Shown here: in pieces, positions 24,355 through 32,309 of the stretch
Numbering within the stretch: the stretch's first letter is position 1
How the letters are laid out: each line of letters opens with the position of its first letter
Made by a program: the position numbers and the translations under genes
Assembly: GCA_017504265.1 (NCBI GenBank)
Contig: JAFVRN010000006.1
Location: 27,403-91,402, forward strand
DNA: 64,000 bases
Origin: Alistipes sp.
Lineage (GTDB): Bacteria; Bacteroidota; Bacteroidia; Bacteroidales; Rikenellaceae
Direction of reading: 5' to 3'
Notes under the pieces: model-generated
What the model was told of the DNA's origin: nothing
Seen by the model: the letters and a program-made list of their open reading frames with translations, nothing else
Databases searched by the model: none

Positions 24355-26052
24355 ATGAAAAAGATATACAACATATACGTAGCACTACTTGGCATTGTGT
24401 TGGTCTGTGGTGCAGCCTGTACGCCCGACACGCCAATTATCGAGGGCTTCGATGCCGACACCTCATCTATCGAGGCCAAGGCCGAAGGTGGCGAGTTTAA
24501 CATTGCGATACGCTCGGGCGAGGAGTGGACGGCAGTAGCCTCAGAGCCGTGGGTGATGATATCTCCGGCAAATGGTCGTGGCGAGGTGAAATGTATCGTT
24601 AAGATTGACTCCACGCTTGTAAACGATACCCGCACAACGCATATTCGCTTCTCGGCAAGCGGCGAGCTGCTACGCGAAGTGGCGGTAAGCCAGGAGGGAT
24701 ATGCCAAGCACATAACACCCGAGCAGGAGGAGTACAGCATATCGGCTTCGGCAAATCGTGCAGACCGCTGGTTTGAGACCGAGATTGTGACGAACGTAGA
24801 CTTTGAGGTAGTACCCGAGTATGGCAGCGGCGAGGATTGGCTCACGGTAGAGGAGTACTCCATAACCCTTGACCGTGGAGCACGTCCACGCAGCACACGT
24901 CTACACTTCAACTGGAAGATGAATCCCGAAGCTAAGGAGCGCGTGGCATACATCCACCTCGTAGCGCGCAACAGCGAGGATGAGCCGGCAGAGCCTACCG
25001 TGATTACGGTACGTCAGCAGGCCGCACCCCTTATCGAGGATAACCGCGAGGGCGACTCACTTGCCATACTTACCATCTACGAGAAGCTCGAATGTTGGGG
25101 TAACAACGGCATATCGTCTACCGAGAGTATGAGTAATTGGAGCTGTGTGCGCCTATGGGAGGCTACCGACAAAGGGTTACCCGAAGCAGCGGCCATAGGA
25201 CGTGTACGCGACTTGGAGCTAAGCTACTTCAATACCGAAGAAGGTATTCCTCAGGAGATTAAGTATCTGAAATATCTCGAAACACTGTCACTCTTCGGCA
25301 ATGTTAATACGATGCTCAAATCGATAGAGATGGGCGAGGAGGTGTGTAGCCTTGACCACCTTAAAGCGTTGCGTGTTGCAGCCTATGGTATTGCCACGCT
25401 ACCCAAGAACTTTACGAAGCTGGGGGATACGCTCGAAATCCTCGACCTGAACTCAAATAATCTGGTGGCAATACCCGAGGAACTTAATCCCGAGAACTTC
25501 CCTGAACTCACATCACTCAACCTTGCAAGCAACCGACGTGTATCGACAAGCGACCTACGTAACAGCAGCTCGTATGAGAGTGGTATAGGTATGCACATCG
25601 ATACTCGACGCAGCAATGATCTACGACGACTGCTGCGCTGGGATGCTCTCGAAGAGTTGGTTCTCTCGTATAACTACATCGAGGGTTCGATCCCTGACTT
25701 CCAGGTGGGCGTGGATGGTGTTGAGCCCTACCGCAGTGAGGATATAGCGGAGCGTGGCGATACGCTGCTATGGGCTGTTGAGAGCGGTTTAGCGCGTATA
25801 CTGCCCAATATGAAGCATCTCACGCTCAACCTCAACTTCTTCACAGGCAAGCTCCCCGACTGGCTACTATACCACCCACGACTTTTGGAGTGGAACACCA
25901 ATATACTCCTATATCCACAGCAGGAGAGCAGTTACGACAGCGAGGGTAACGTACCTCACTTCGACAACACCCCCTCGTCGCAAGAGTACTACTTTGAGAA
26001 GTATCCGCTGATGCGAGGACGATTTGAGTTTAACGACGAAATAGAGTTATAG
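24355..26052 (+). CDS. BACON and leucine-rich-repeat lipoprotein
   Basis: 565 residues from the ATG at 24355, chosen because it begins a lipoprotein signal (MKKIYNIYVALLG ... GAACTPD); the open frame reaches back into the upstream gene but that part is not a signal peptide. Residues 35-110 are a BACON domain (AEGGEFNIAIRSGEEWTA, then WVMISPANG, ending VAVSQEG), followed by a second BACON-like domain (about 120-215), and leucine-rich repeats from about residue 290 (LETLSLFGNVN, LEILDLNSNNLVAIPEEL, LEELVLSYNYIEGSIPDF). BACON domains are thought to act as spacers or mucin/glycan-binding modules. Only two bases separate it from the protease gene. Confidence 0.82.
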   Translation: MKKIYNIYVALLGIVLVCGAACTPDTPIIEGFDADTSSIEAKAEGGEFNIAIRSGEEWTAVASEPWVMISPANGRGEVKCIVKIDSTLVNDTRTTHIRFSASGELLREVAVSQEGYAKHITPEQEEYSISASANRADRWFETEIVTNVDFEVVPEYGSGEDWLTVEEYSITLDRGARPRSTRLHFNWKMNPEAKERVAYIHLVARNSEDEPAEPTVITVRQQAAPLIEDNREGDSLAILTIYEKLECWGNNGISSTESMSNWSCVRLWEATDKGLPEAAAIGRVRDLELSYFNTEEGIPQEIKYLKYLETLSLFGNVNTMLKSIEMGEEVCSLDHLKALRVAAYGIATLPKNFTKLGDTLEILDLNSNNLVAIPEELNPENFPELTSLNLASNRRVSTSDLRNSSSYESGIGMHIDTRRSNDLRRLLRWDALEELVLSYNYIEGSIPDFQVGVDGVEPYRSEDIAERGDTLLWAVESGLARILPNMKHLTLNLNFFTGKLPDWLLYHPRLLEWNTNILLYPQQESSYDSEGNVPHFDNTPSSQEYYFEKYPLMRGRFEFNDEIEL

Positions 26053-26054
26053 CT

Positions 26055-28112
26055 ATGAACAAGTATCTTGTATATATACTACCGGTTGTGTCGGCACTCG
26101 TCATGCTGTCCTGCACAAAGGATATGGAGAGCATCGTTATCAGCCCCGAGCCAGACAAAGGCATGGAGGCGTGGTGCGATGCCAACAAGGGCGAGATTAT
26201 AATTAAGTTCTCGGCAGAGATGGAGGATATTCTCGACTCGACGTTTACACGCTCCGGAGGCGAGGCCACACGCTCGGGCATACCTTCGACCGACGAGGTA
26301 CTCGACATCCTTGGAGCATACTCCTTCGAGCGAGTATTCCCCATTGACAAGCGCACCGAGGAGCGTACGCGTGAGGCGGGATTGCACCTATGGTACATCG
26401 TACGCTTCAACCCCGAGGAGGATTTGAGCCGTGCCTACGAGCAATTGTCCAAACTTGGCGAGATAGACAAACTGCAATACAACCGCCATATAGAGCGTAG
26501 CTACAACCCCACTGCCAAGCCGCACTTCATAAGTTGTGCCGAAGCTGATAGCTACACTACCCGCACTACACGCAGTAGCGACATGCCCTTCAACGATCCG
26601 GAGATGTACCGCCAATGGTGCTACATAAATCATGGCGATTACTCGTTTGCACAGCCATGGGCAGGTGTCGTAGCAGGATGTGATGCCGGCTGCGAGGAGG
26701 CGTGGAAGCTATGTACGGGCGATGAGGATATAATCGTAGCTGTCTTCGACGAGGCTGTTATGTGGAGTCATCCCGACCTTATGGACAACATATGGATCAA
26801 CGAAGGCGAGGAGCTGCATGCCGGCATAGATGCCGATGGCAACGGATATAAGGATGACCGTTATGGATATAACTTCGTGCGTAACACGGCTGTAACCTCA
26901 TGGACATCGAACGGCAGTACGGGTCACGGCACACACGTTGCCGGCACGATAGCCGCTGTAAATGACAACGGCATAGGCGTATCGGGCATAGCCGGTGGCC
27001 GCGGTGGCAAGGGCGGCGTAAAGATTATGACCTGCCAGCTCTTCGATGGCATGAATGCGGCGACACTCATTATGGAGGCACGCGCCATGAAGTATGCTGC
27101 GGACAACGGAGCAGTGATAATGCAGTGCTCGTGGGGCTACAACTCCTCGAAGGCCAACCTTATCATGGGATATACCCCGGGGCCTGCCACCGAAGAGGAG
27201 TGGGCTATGACCTATCCCTTGGAGAAGGAGTCGCTCGACTACTTCATACACAATGCAGGCTCGCCCAATGGCGTGATCGATGGAGGTCTTGCGATATTTG
27301 CCTCGGGAAATGAGTATGCAGCGCAGTCGTCGTTCCCTGCGGCCTACTCGAAGTGTATATCTGTCGCGGCACTGGCTGCCGACTATACTCCTGCCTCATA
27401 TTCAAACTATGGCGTGGATGTAAGTTTCTCGGCACCCGGTGGCGATATGGAGTACTACGGCACACCTGGCAAGGAGGATAACATCTTCGACGAAAATGGC
27501 GTGCTCATGGAGCAGGGTAGCATCTTCTCAACACTCGTACTCAACGGCATAGCCGGCTATGGCTACTACGAGGGTACATCGATGGCCTGTCCGCACGTAA
27601 CAGGTGTCGCAGCCCTCGGACTATCCTATGCCAAGCAACTTAAACGACACTTCACGGCAGATGAGTTCCGAGAGCTGATGTATAGCACGGCACGAGATAT
27701 AGAGTCCTACTTCGTGGGCGAGAAGTTATACTACATGAACCACAACTCGGCAGGTGCGACACCTATGAAGATGCAACTTGAAGAGTATCGTGGTAAGATG
27801 GGCCGTCTGACCGATGCCGGAGCATTGCTACGAGCCATCGAGGGCAGTGGCCGCGATATGCGTCTTCCGAACCTATATTTAGCACCAGGCACGGAGCATA
27901 GGCTCGAGCTTAAAGAGTATATCGACGACGAGGCAAGCAGCATAACACTATCGAACGAGGAGGTGGCCACAGCCAACCTACACGATAACCTGCTTACGGT
28001 TAGGGCAAAGAGTGTAGGACAGACTACCTTGACGATAGTATGTAGCAATAAGCGTGAATATCGCCTTACTGTCACGGTGCGTAGCGGTGCTTCGGAGAAC
28101 GGATGGTTCTAA
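26055..28112 (+). CDS. Subtilisin-family (S8) serine protease, exported
   Basis: 685 residues; signal with lipobox (VMLSCTKD, Cys about 21). An N-terminal propeptide-like region (about 25-175) precedes the catalytic domain. Catalytic triad: Asp232 in VAVFDEAVMWSHPDL, His291 in GHGTHVAGT and Ser509 in EGTSMACPHVTG, with the oxyanion Asn in FASGNE. The usual D-T/S-G after the catalytic Asp is D-E-A here. The C-terminal 100 residues form a BACON/Ig-like beta domain (SSITLSNEEVATANL). As a surface or periplasmic protease in a SusCD operon it likely cuts host, dietary or microbial protein into peptides for import. Confidence 0.92.
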   Translation: MNKYLVYILPVVSALVMLSCTKDMESIVISPEPDKGMEAWCDANKGEIIIKFSAEMEDILDSTFTRSGGEATRSGIPSTDEVLDILGAYSFERVFPIDKRTEERTREAGLHLWYIVRFNPEEDLSRAYEQLSKLGEIDKLQYNRHIERSYNPTAKPHFISCAEADSYTTRTTRSSDMPFNDPEMYRQWCYINHGDYSFAQPWAGVVAGCDAGCEEAWKLCTGDEDIIVAVFDEAVMWSHPDLMDNIWINEGEELHAGIDADGNGYKDDRYGYNFVRNTAVTSWTSNGSTGHGTHVAGTIAAVNDNGIGVSGIAGGRGGKGGVKIMTCQLFDGMNAATLIMEARAMKYAADNGAVIMQCSWGYNSSKANLIMGYTPGPATEEEWAMTYPLEKESLDYFIHNAGSPNGVIDGGLAIFASGNEYAAQSSFPAAYSKCISVAALAADYTPASYSNYGVDVSFSAPGGDMEYYGTPGKEDNIFDENGVLMEQGSIFSTLVLNGIAGYGYYEGTSMACPHVTGVAALGLSYAKQLKRHFTADEFRELMYSTARDIESYFVGEKLYYMNHNSAGATPMKMQLEEYRGKMGRLTDAGALLRAIEGSGRDMRLPNLYLAPGTEHRLELKEYIDDEASSITLSNEEVATANLHDNLLTVRAKSVGQTTLTIVCSNKREYRLTVTVRSGASENGWF

Positions 28113-28137
28113 TATAATAATATGTGTGCAAATAGTG

Positions 28138-28920
28138 ATGCGAGGTGTTACATACATATTGACACTATTGCTTGCTACGACACTGAGTGTTGCAGCACAG
28201 GATATACCTATGCTGTCACGCTCGGCACTCGACGGGTTGGTACACCCCACGCTGTCATCAAAAGGCGAGGGTCGGCTATCGTCTACCGAACAGATAGTGA
28301 TGCTCGGACATGTCGGCGACAACAGACGACACACGGCGACATACAGAGTGTATAACCTCTCTGCGGAGGATATATCCATTACGCGTCTGCGACCGTCGTG
28401 CAGTTGTCTGACGGCAGAATACGCATCGAGTTGCATTGCAGCAGGCAAGAGCATTGATATCGACGTAGAGTTCAACCCTGCGGGACGCAGTGGCGACTTT
28501 GAAGTCTATCTACTGGTATACACCTCGTTGGATAGCATACATCCGAGTATGAGGCTGAGCCTACAAGGCAGCATAGAGCCTACATCACGCTGGCCACACC
28601 TCAATATTACAATGGGAGCATTGCATCTAAGCCGGCGTGAACTGACCCTCGACAACCTATCGGCCAAGGGCACACGCAGCGAACGTATAGCCTGCATAAA
28701 TGGTGGCGACAGCCCTCTACGCATCACGGCACATAGCACAATCAAGGGGCTAAGTCTGCATACCGAGCCGGAGATATTGAGGCCCGAAGAGGAGGGCGAC
28801 ATCGTAGTAAGTTTTAGCGGCGACTTAGCCGCAACCGAAGAACTTACTACCCTACTTATAATTGAGGGTGTGGAGGCATCACCCGTAGATAGGATGATAC
28901 GTGTGACACTGAAAAAATAG
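28138..28920 (+). CDS. DUF1573-domain exported protein
   Basis: 260 residues from the ATG at 28138 (MRGVTYILTLLL), chosen for its signal peptide ending SVAAQ. The DUF1573 pattern is clear: a HTATYRVYNLS stretch, the Cys pair in RPSCSCLTAEY, KSIDIDVEFNPAGRSGDF and a repeat of the fold in the second half (CINGGDSPLRITAHSTI). DUF1573 domains have an ASH/immunoglobulin-like fold and are widespread in Bacteroidetes; no enzymatic role is known. Starts 25 bases after the protease. Confidence 0.82.
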   Translation: MRGVTYILTLLLATTLSVAAQDIPMLSRSALDGLVHPTLSSKGEGRLSSTEQIVMLGHVGDNRRHTATYRVYNLSAEDISITRLRPSCSCLTAEYASSCIAAGKSIDIDVEFNPAGRSGDFEVYLLVYTSLDSIHPSMRLSLQGSIEPTSRWPHLNITMGALHLSRRELTLDNLSAKGTRSERIACINGGDSPLRITAHSTIKGLSLHTEPEILRPEEEGDIVVSFSGDLAATEELTTLLIIEGVEASPVDRMIRVTLKK

Positions 28921-28931
28921 AATTACAACAT

Positions 28932-29402
28932 ATGAAACAGCTAAGATTACTTACCATCGCACTACTCGGTGCATTGGCACTACTCGGCACGAGCTGCGAC
29001 AACGACGAGAATAATGTCAGAGTCGATGTCGAGACCATAGCCGTAACCTACTCAACCATTGAGGGTATATGGCAGGCTCAACAGATTGACGATATGGAAC
29101 TCGATTCCGCGACCTTCTGCTACGTAAGTTTCACTGCCTCGGAGCGTCGCTTCGACATATACGACAATCTATCTACGATGTACGTCAAGCATACCACCGG
29201 TGATTACAGCATATCGCAGGATGATTGGGGTAAATATATCCTCAGTGGCAGCTACGACTACGGCATTGGCGACTGGAACAGCACATACGAGGTGGTAATA
29301 GTCGCCCCGGGCGATAAGATGATATGGCAGTCACAAAACAGCGACGAGGTGGTTATCTACCAGCGTGTGGAGTCACTACCCGAGTTTGATACTAACAACT
29401 AA
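28932..29402 (+). CDS. Small lipocalin-like lipoprotein
   Basis: 156 residues; lipobox (LGTSCDND, Cys about 22). The sequence EGIWQAQQIDD, a TTGDYSI strand and a YILSGSYDYG strand give the order of strands seen in Bacteroidetes lipocalin-like families, but the match is by pattern only. Mature protein of about 130 residues, beta-rich, ending VVIYQRVE. Role in the operon unknown. Confidence 0.65.
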   Translation: MKQLRLLTIALLGALALLGTSCDNDENNVRVDVETIAVTYSTIEGIWQAQQIDDMELDSATFCYVSFTASERRFDIYDNLSTMYVKHTTGDYSISQDDWGKYILSGSYDYGIGDWNSTYEVVIVAPGDKMIWQSQNSDEVVIYQRVESLPEFDTNN

Positions 29403-29413
29403 AATTATATATT

Positions 29414-31939
29414 ATGAAGTGGTATAACAGATTGCTTGCTACGATGATGGCCGTGCTATCTATCGTGGTAATATACAGTTGCGAAGAGGAGCCCGAGGTG
29501 ACACCACCGGCCAACCCTCCGACAATAGGCATACACGAGCCATCGTTCGACAAGGAGAGTATGACTCTTACAGTGCTTATTGCACCATCAACCGATGCTG
29601 CTGCCTGGTATTGGAAGATTGAGGCACAAGGCGAGAAGCTCGACTACACCAAGGTTGAGGGTGCTGCTGCCGACGAGCTGCAACGCACCGTGGAGTATGG
29701 CATAGAGTATACCATCTCGGCATATGCCGAGAATGAGGGCGGCAAGAGTGAGGTTGATACCAAGAAGTTCTGCCCGATGCCCGATGCTGCCGTAGTGGCA
29801 ATAGGCGAGGTTACGCTAAACGAGGAGAGCATGCAGGCCGAGGCTACAGTATACCCATCGGCAAGCACCACAAAGTGGTATTGGAAGGCTACGGCCGAGG
29901 GTGCAGAGGATGACGAGTGGCAGGCCGTAGATGGTAACAGCGAGACCATCATACGCTTTGACTACCGGTGGGGCGTGAAGTATGAGATACGCGCCTATGC
30001 CGAGAATATTTCGGGTAAGAGCGAGGAGGCGACAGCCGAGGCATACTTCGAGCCCGAGGCTGCTACGATAGAGGTTGGCGAGGCTCAGTTCGACGAGGAG
30101 AGTATGACTCTTAGCTTCGAGGTAACGCCTTCGGCTACGACACACACATGGTATTGGGGTGAGCATAGCGATGCCGAGACTGAGCAGTATGAGCATTTCG
30201 AGGATAACAAGGCTCGCACGGTAAGCTGCATCATAGAGTACGACAAGGAGTATAACTTTATCTTTGTTGCCGAGAATATTGTGGGAAATGGCGAGCAGAA
30301 GAGCGTCGTCGTGAAGTATGATATGCCTATTCTCGAGCCATTGGTATCGCTCAGCATCAAGCAGCTGACAGCATTTACCATAAGTGTCGAGGTTAGCATG
30401 GCCGACCACTGCAAGCACTATGCGGCAGGAGCTATGATGAGCACCAACTACGATAAGGAGCGTTTCGTAACACAGGCTCTCGCATCGCTCAACCCCGATG
30501 CCAACTACCCATTTATGCCGTACAATACGGCAACCGAGAGCCGCACATTTACCGAGCAAGACCTAGAACGTGGTTCGCTTGCTACGGCCGAGAGCTCTTC
30601 GGGCATAGTATTGCACCAGCAGGTGGAGTACACCATTGCCGTATATGCAGAAGATGCTAATGGCAGAAACGATGTATACACCCTTACGACAGTCATTCCT
30701 GCTGCCACCATAGGCGAAGACTTTGGCCTGACACTCACACAGGGTGACGAACAGATAGGAGAAACCTGGGCTAAGGCAAGTGTTGAAGCTCCTGCGGGCA
30801 GCAAGCTGCTTGTGGGGTATCTCGACTACACGTCCTCCTCTGCCGAGCAATCATTCAGCTTCGAGGGTAAGAGCGACGAGGAGTGTAAGGCCTATATTTT
30901 GAGTGTAGCAAATGCTCTTCCTAAGCCCGTAAGCGAGGATAAGGAGTATCTGCTTAGCGAGAACCTTAACATAGATACCAAATATGTGGCATATGCCATT
31001 GCCATTTCCGAGGCCGGCACGATAAATATCTGCTACAAGGTATTTACCACAAAGTCGCCATCGCTGTCGGGCATTGCCAAGATCGAAGATGCCTATATCT
31101 ATTCGCAGAGTAGTGTCGATGAACTCGACATCACGCTATATACCGATGATAATGCAACTAAGGTTCGCCTCTATGCAGCACCTGCTACCGACCATGCAGC
31201 CTACGCCGACCATATGGTTCAGATTATGGATGCTTCCGACTACCAAAACTTCCGCGAGGAGTATGACGTATCCAGCAATATGGCAGCTATTACCATCGAC
31301 ATATACCACCCCGGCGACGACTACTATATGTATGCCGTAGCTATCGATGGCGAGGGCAAGGCCGGCGAGATGGTAAACGTGGCACAACTTTCGGGACTAT
31401 CTACCGAGTATTACACGACAGCCAAGACTATCGACAATGGCGGCGATGATATTGGCGGCGGTGGCGATATTGGCGGCGGCGATGAGCCTGAACCTGAGCC
31501 TGAGCCCGACCTAATTAACGATCCTCCATTCGACGGCACAACAAGCGTCACACTCACAGCAAGTGACGTGCAGATAACACCATATATCGATGAGGAGCGC
31601 ATCAGTGTTACACTTCGTATCAGCAACCCTACGGGCGAGATAGATCAGATGTGGCTATATCGTCTTGGCGGCTGCAAGAGGGAGGAGATAGCAGAGAAAA
31701 TACGCGATAACTTTGCAGACTATCCCACATTGTATGGCTCAAGGAAGGTAGCCGAACTCGATACCGACTACCGCTACGAGAATACGGACGTGGACTCGCA
31801 CGATCCAAAAATTTATAGCCTTCTACCATACGATAACACCCACGGTGGCGATATTATCGTAGTTGTCCTGCGACAGCCGGATGGCAAGTTCAATATTCCG
31901 GCATGCTTCATACCGGGCATTGGCGTTGAGGAGCTATAG
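29414..31939 (+). CDS. Large lipoprotein with tandem Ig/Fn3-like repeats
   Basis: 841 residues; lipobox (VIYSCEEE, Cys about 23). Three repeats of about 90 residues follow the signal (approx. 35-125, 126-215, 216-300), each with a (F)(D/N)(K/E)ESM opening, a W-YWK or TWYWG strand and a Y-I-AYAEN or FVAEN strand. Later domains are Ig-like (IVLHQQVEYTIAVYAED; NIDTKYVAYAIAISEAG). A low-complexity hinge of Gly-Asp and then Pro-Glu repeats (about residues 675-700) precedes a last beta domain. Such length and hinge suggest a stalk on the cell surface. Last gene of the operon before the palindromic terminator. Confidence 0.75.
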   Translation: MKWYNRLLATMMAVLSIVVIYSCEEEPEVTPPANPPTIGIHEPSFDKESMTLTVLIAPSTDAAAWYWKIEAQGEKLDYTKVEGAAADELQRTVEYGIEYTISAYAENEGGKSEVDTKKFCPMPDAAVVAIGEVTLNEESMQAEATVYPSASTTKWYWKATAEGAEDDEWQAVDGNSETIIRFDYRWGVKYEIRAYAENISGKSEEATAEAYFEPEAATIEVGEAQFDEESMTLSFEVTPSATTHTWYWGEHSDAETEQYEHFEDNKARTVSCIIEYDKEYNFIFVAENIVGNGEQKSVVVKYDMPILEPLVSLSIKQLTAFTISVEVSMADHCKHYAAGAMMSTNYDKERFVTQALASLNPDANYPFMPYNTATESRTFTEQDLERGSLATAESSSGIVLHQQVEYTIAVYAEDANGRNDVYTLTTVIPAATIGEDFGLTLTQGDEQIGETWAKASVEAPAGSKLLVGYLDYTSSSAEQSFSFEGKSDEECKAYILSVANALPKPVSEDKEYLLSENLNIDTKYVAYAIAISEAGTINICYKVFTTKSPSLSGIAKIEDAYIYSQSSVDELDITLYTDDNATKVRLYAAPATDHAAYADHMVQIMDASDYQNFREEYDVSSNMAAITIDIYHPGDDYYMYAVAIDGEGKAGEMVNVAQLSGLSTEYYTTAKTIDNGGDDIGGGGDIGGGDEPEPEPEPDLINDPPFDGTTSVTLTASDVQITPYIDEERISVTLRISNPTGEIDQMWLYRLGGCKREEIAEKIRDNFADYPTLYGSRKVAELDTDYRYENTDVDSHDPKIYSLLPYDNTHGGDIIVVVLRQPDGKFNIPACFIPGIGVEEL

Positions 31940-31960
31940 TATGCAGACAACACTCTAAGT

Positions 31961-31992
31961 TCGGCAGGGCTATGTGCACATAGCCCTGCCGA
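31961..31992 (+). terminator. Perfect 32-bp palindrome, operon terminator
   Basis: TCGGCAGGGCTATGTG is followed immediately by its exact reverse complement. It lies 21 bases after the stop codon of the last locus-1 gene and is followed by a T-rich stretch, so it probably terminates the ten-gene operon. Confidence 0.8.
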
Positions 31993-32259
31993 TATGTTTC
32001 TTGGCGTATACCATGTAAAGGAGGATGGTCACCACTCTAAGGTGCGTTTCACGAAGTGTAGCAATGGCAGATACCAGGGGAGGGATTATATGGCTCTCGG
32101 AGCCATATAATGCCGATAGCTGCTCGTTCGATGTTGGCCACGCTCTGCAAAAACAAAAGCAACGCCACCCTTCAACTACCCTTTAATGCCGCAGGCGTGA
32201 ACTACTCTTTCCTCTGCAAAGCAGAGGGCAGGGCATTGCCCTGCAATAATATAAAAGAT
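31993..32259. other. Hairpin-rich convergent intergenic region
   Basis: No gene is supported. It holds a hairpin with a 12-bp stem (32085-32111, TTATATGGCTC/GAGCCATATAA), and two adjacent perfect hairpins, CCTCTGC/GCAGAGG (32211-32227) and GCAGGGC/GCCCTGC (32228-32244), each with a 3-base loop. Confidence 0.65.
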
Positions 32260-32284
32260 GCGCCCGACTCATAGAGCCGAGCGC
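32260..32284 (-). terminator. Terminator of the beta-helix gene
   Basis: On the minus strand GCGCTCGGCTC pairs with GAGTCGGGCGC (11 pairs, two G-U) around a 3-base loop, followed by a T-rich tail. It sits 26 bases after the stop of the 1262-residue gene. Confidence 0.7.
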
Positions 32285-32309
32285 AAAATATATAGATTAT
32301 TGTAGTGGA

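Noticed and set aside
28054-28137. Longer start of the DUF1573 gene overlapping the protease stop
   Set aside because: The ATG at 28138 begins a clean signal peptide; the extra 28 residues overlap the protease coding region and are not secretory.
29816-30559. 247-codon minus-strand frame inside the Ig-repeat gene
   Set aside because: Antisense to the 841-residue gene, no domain; the repeat bias of the sense strand explains the length.
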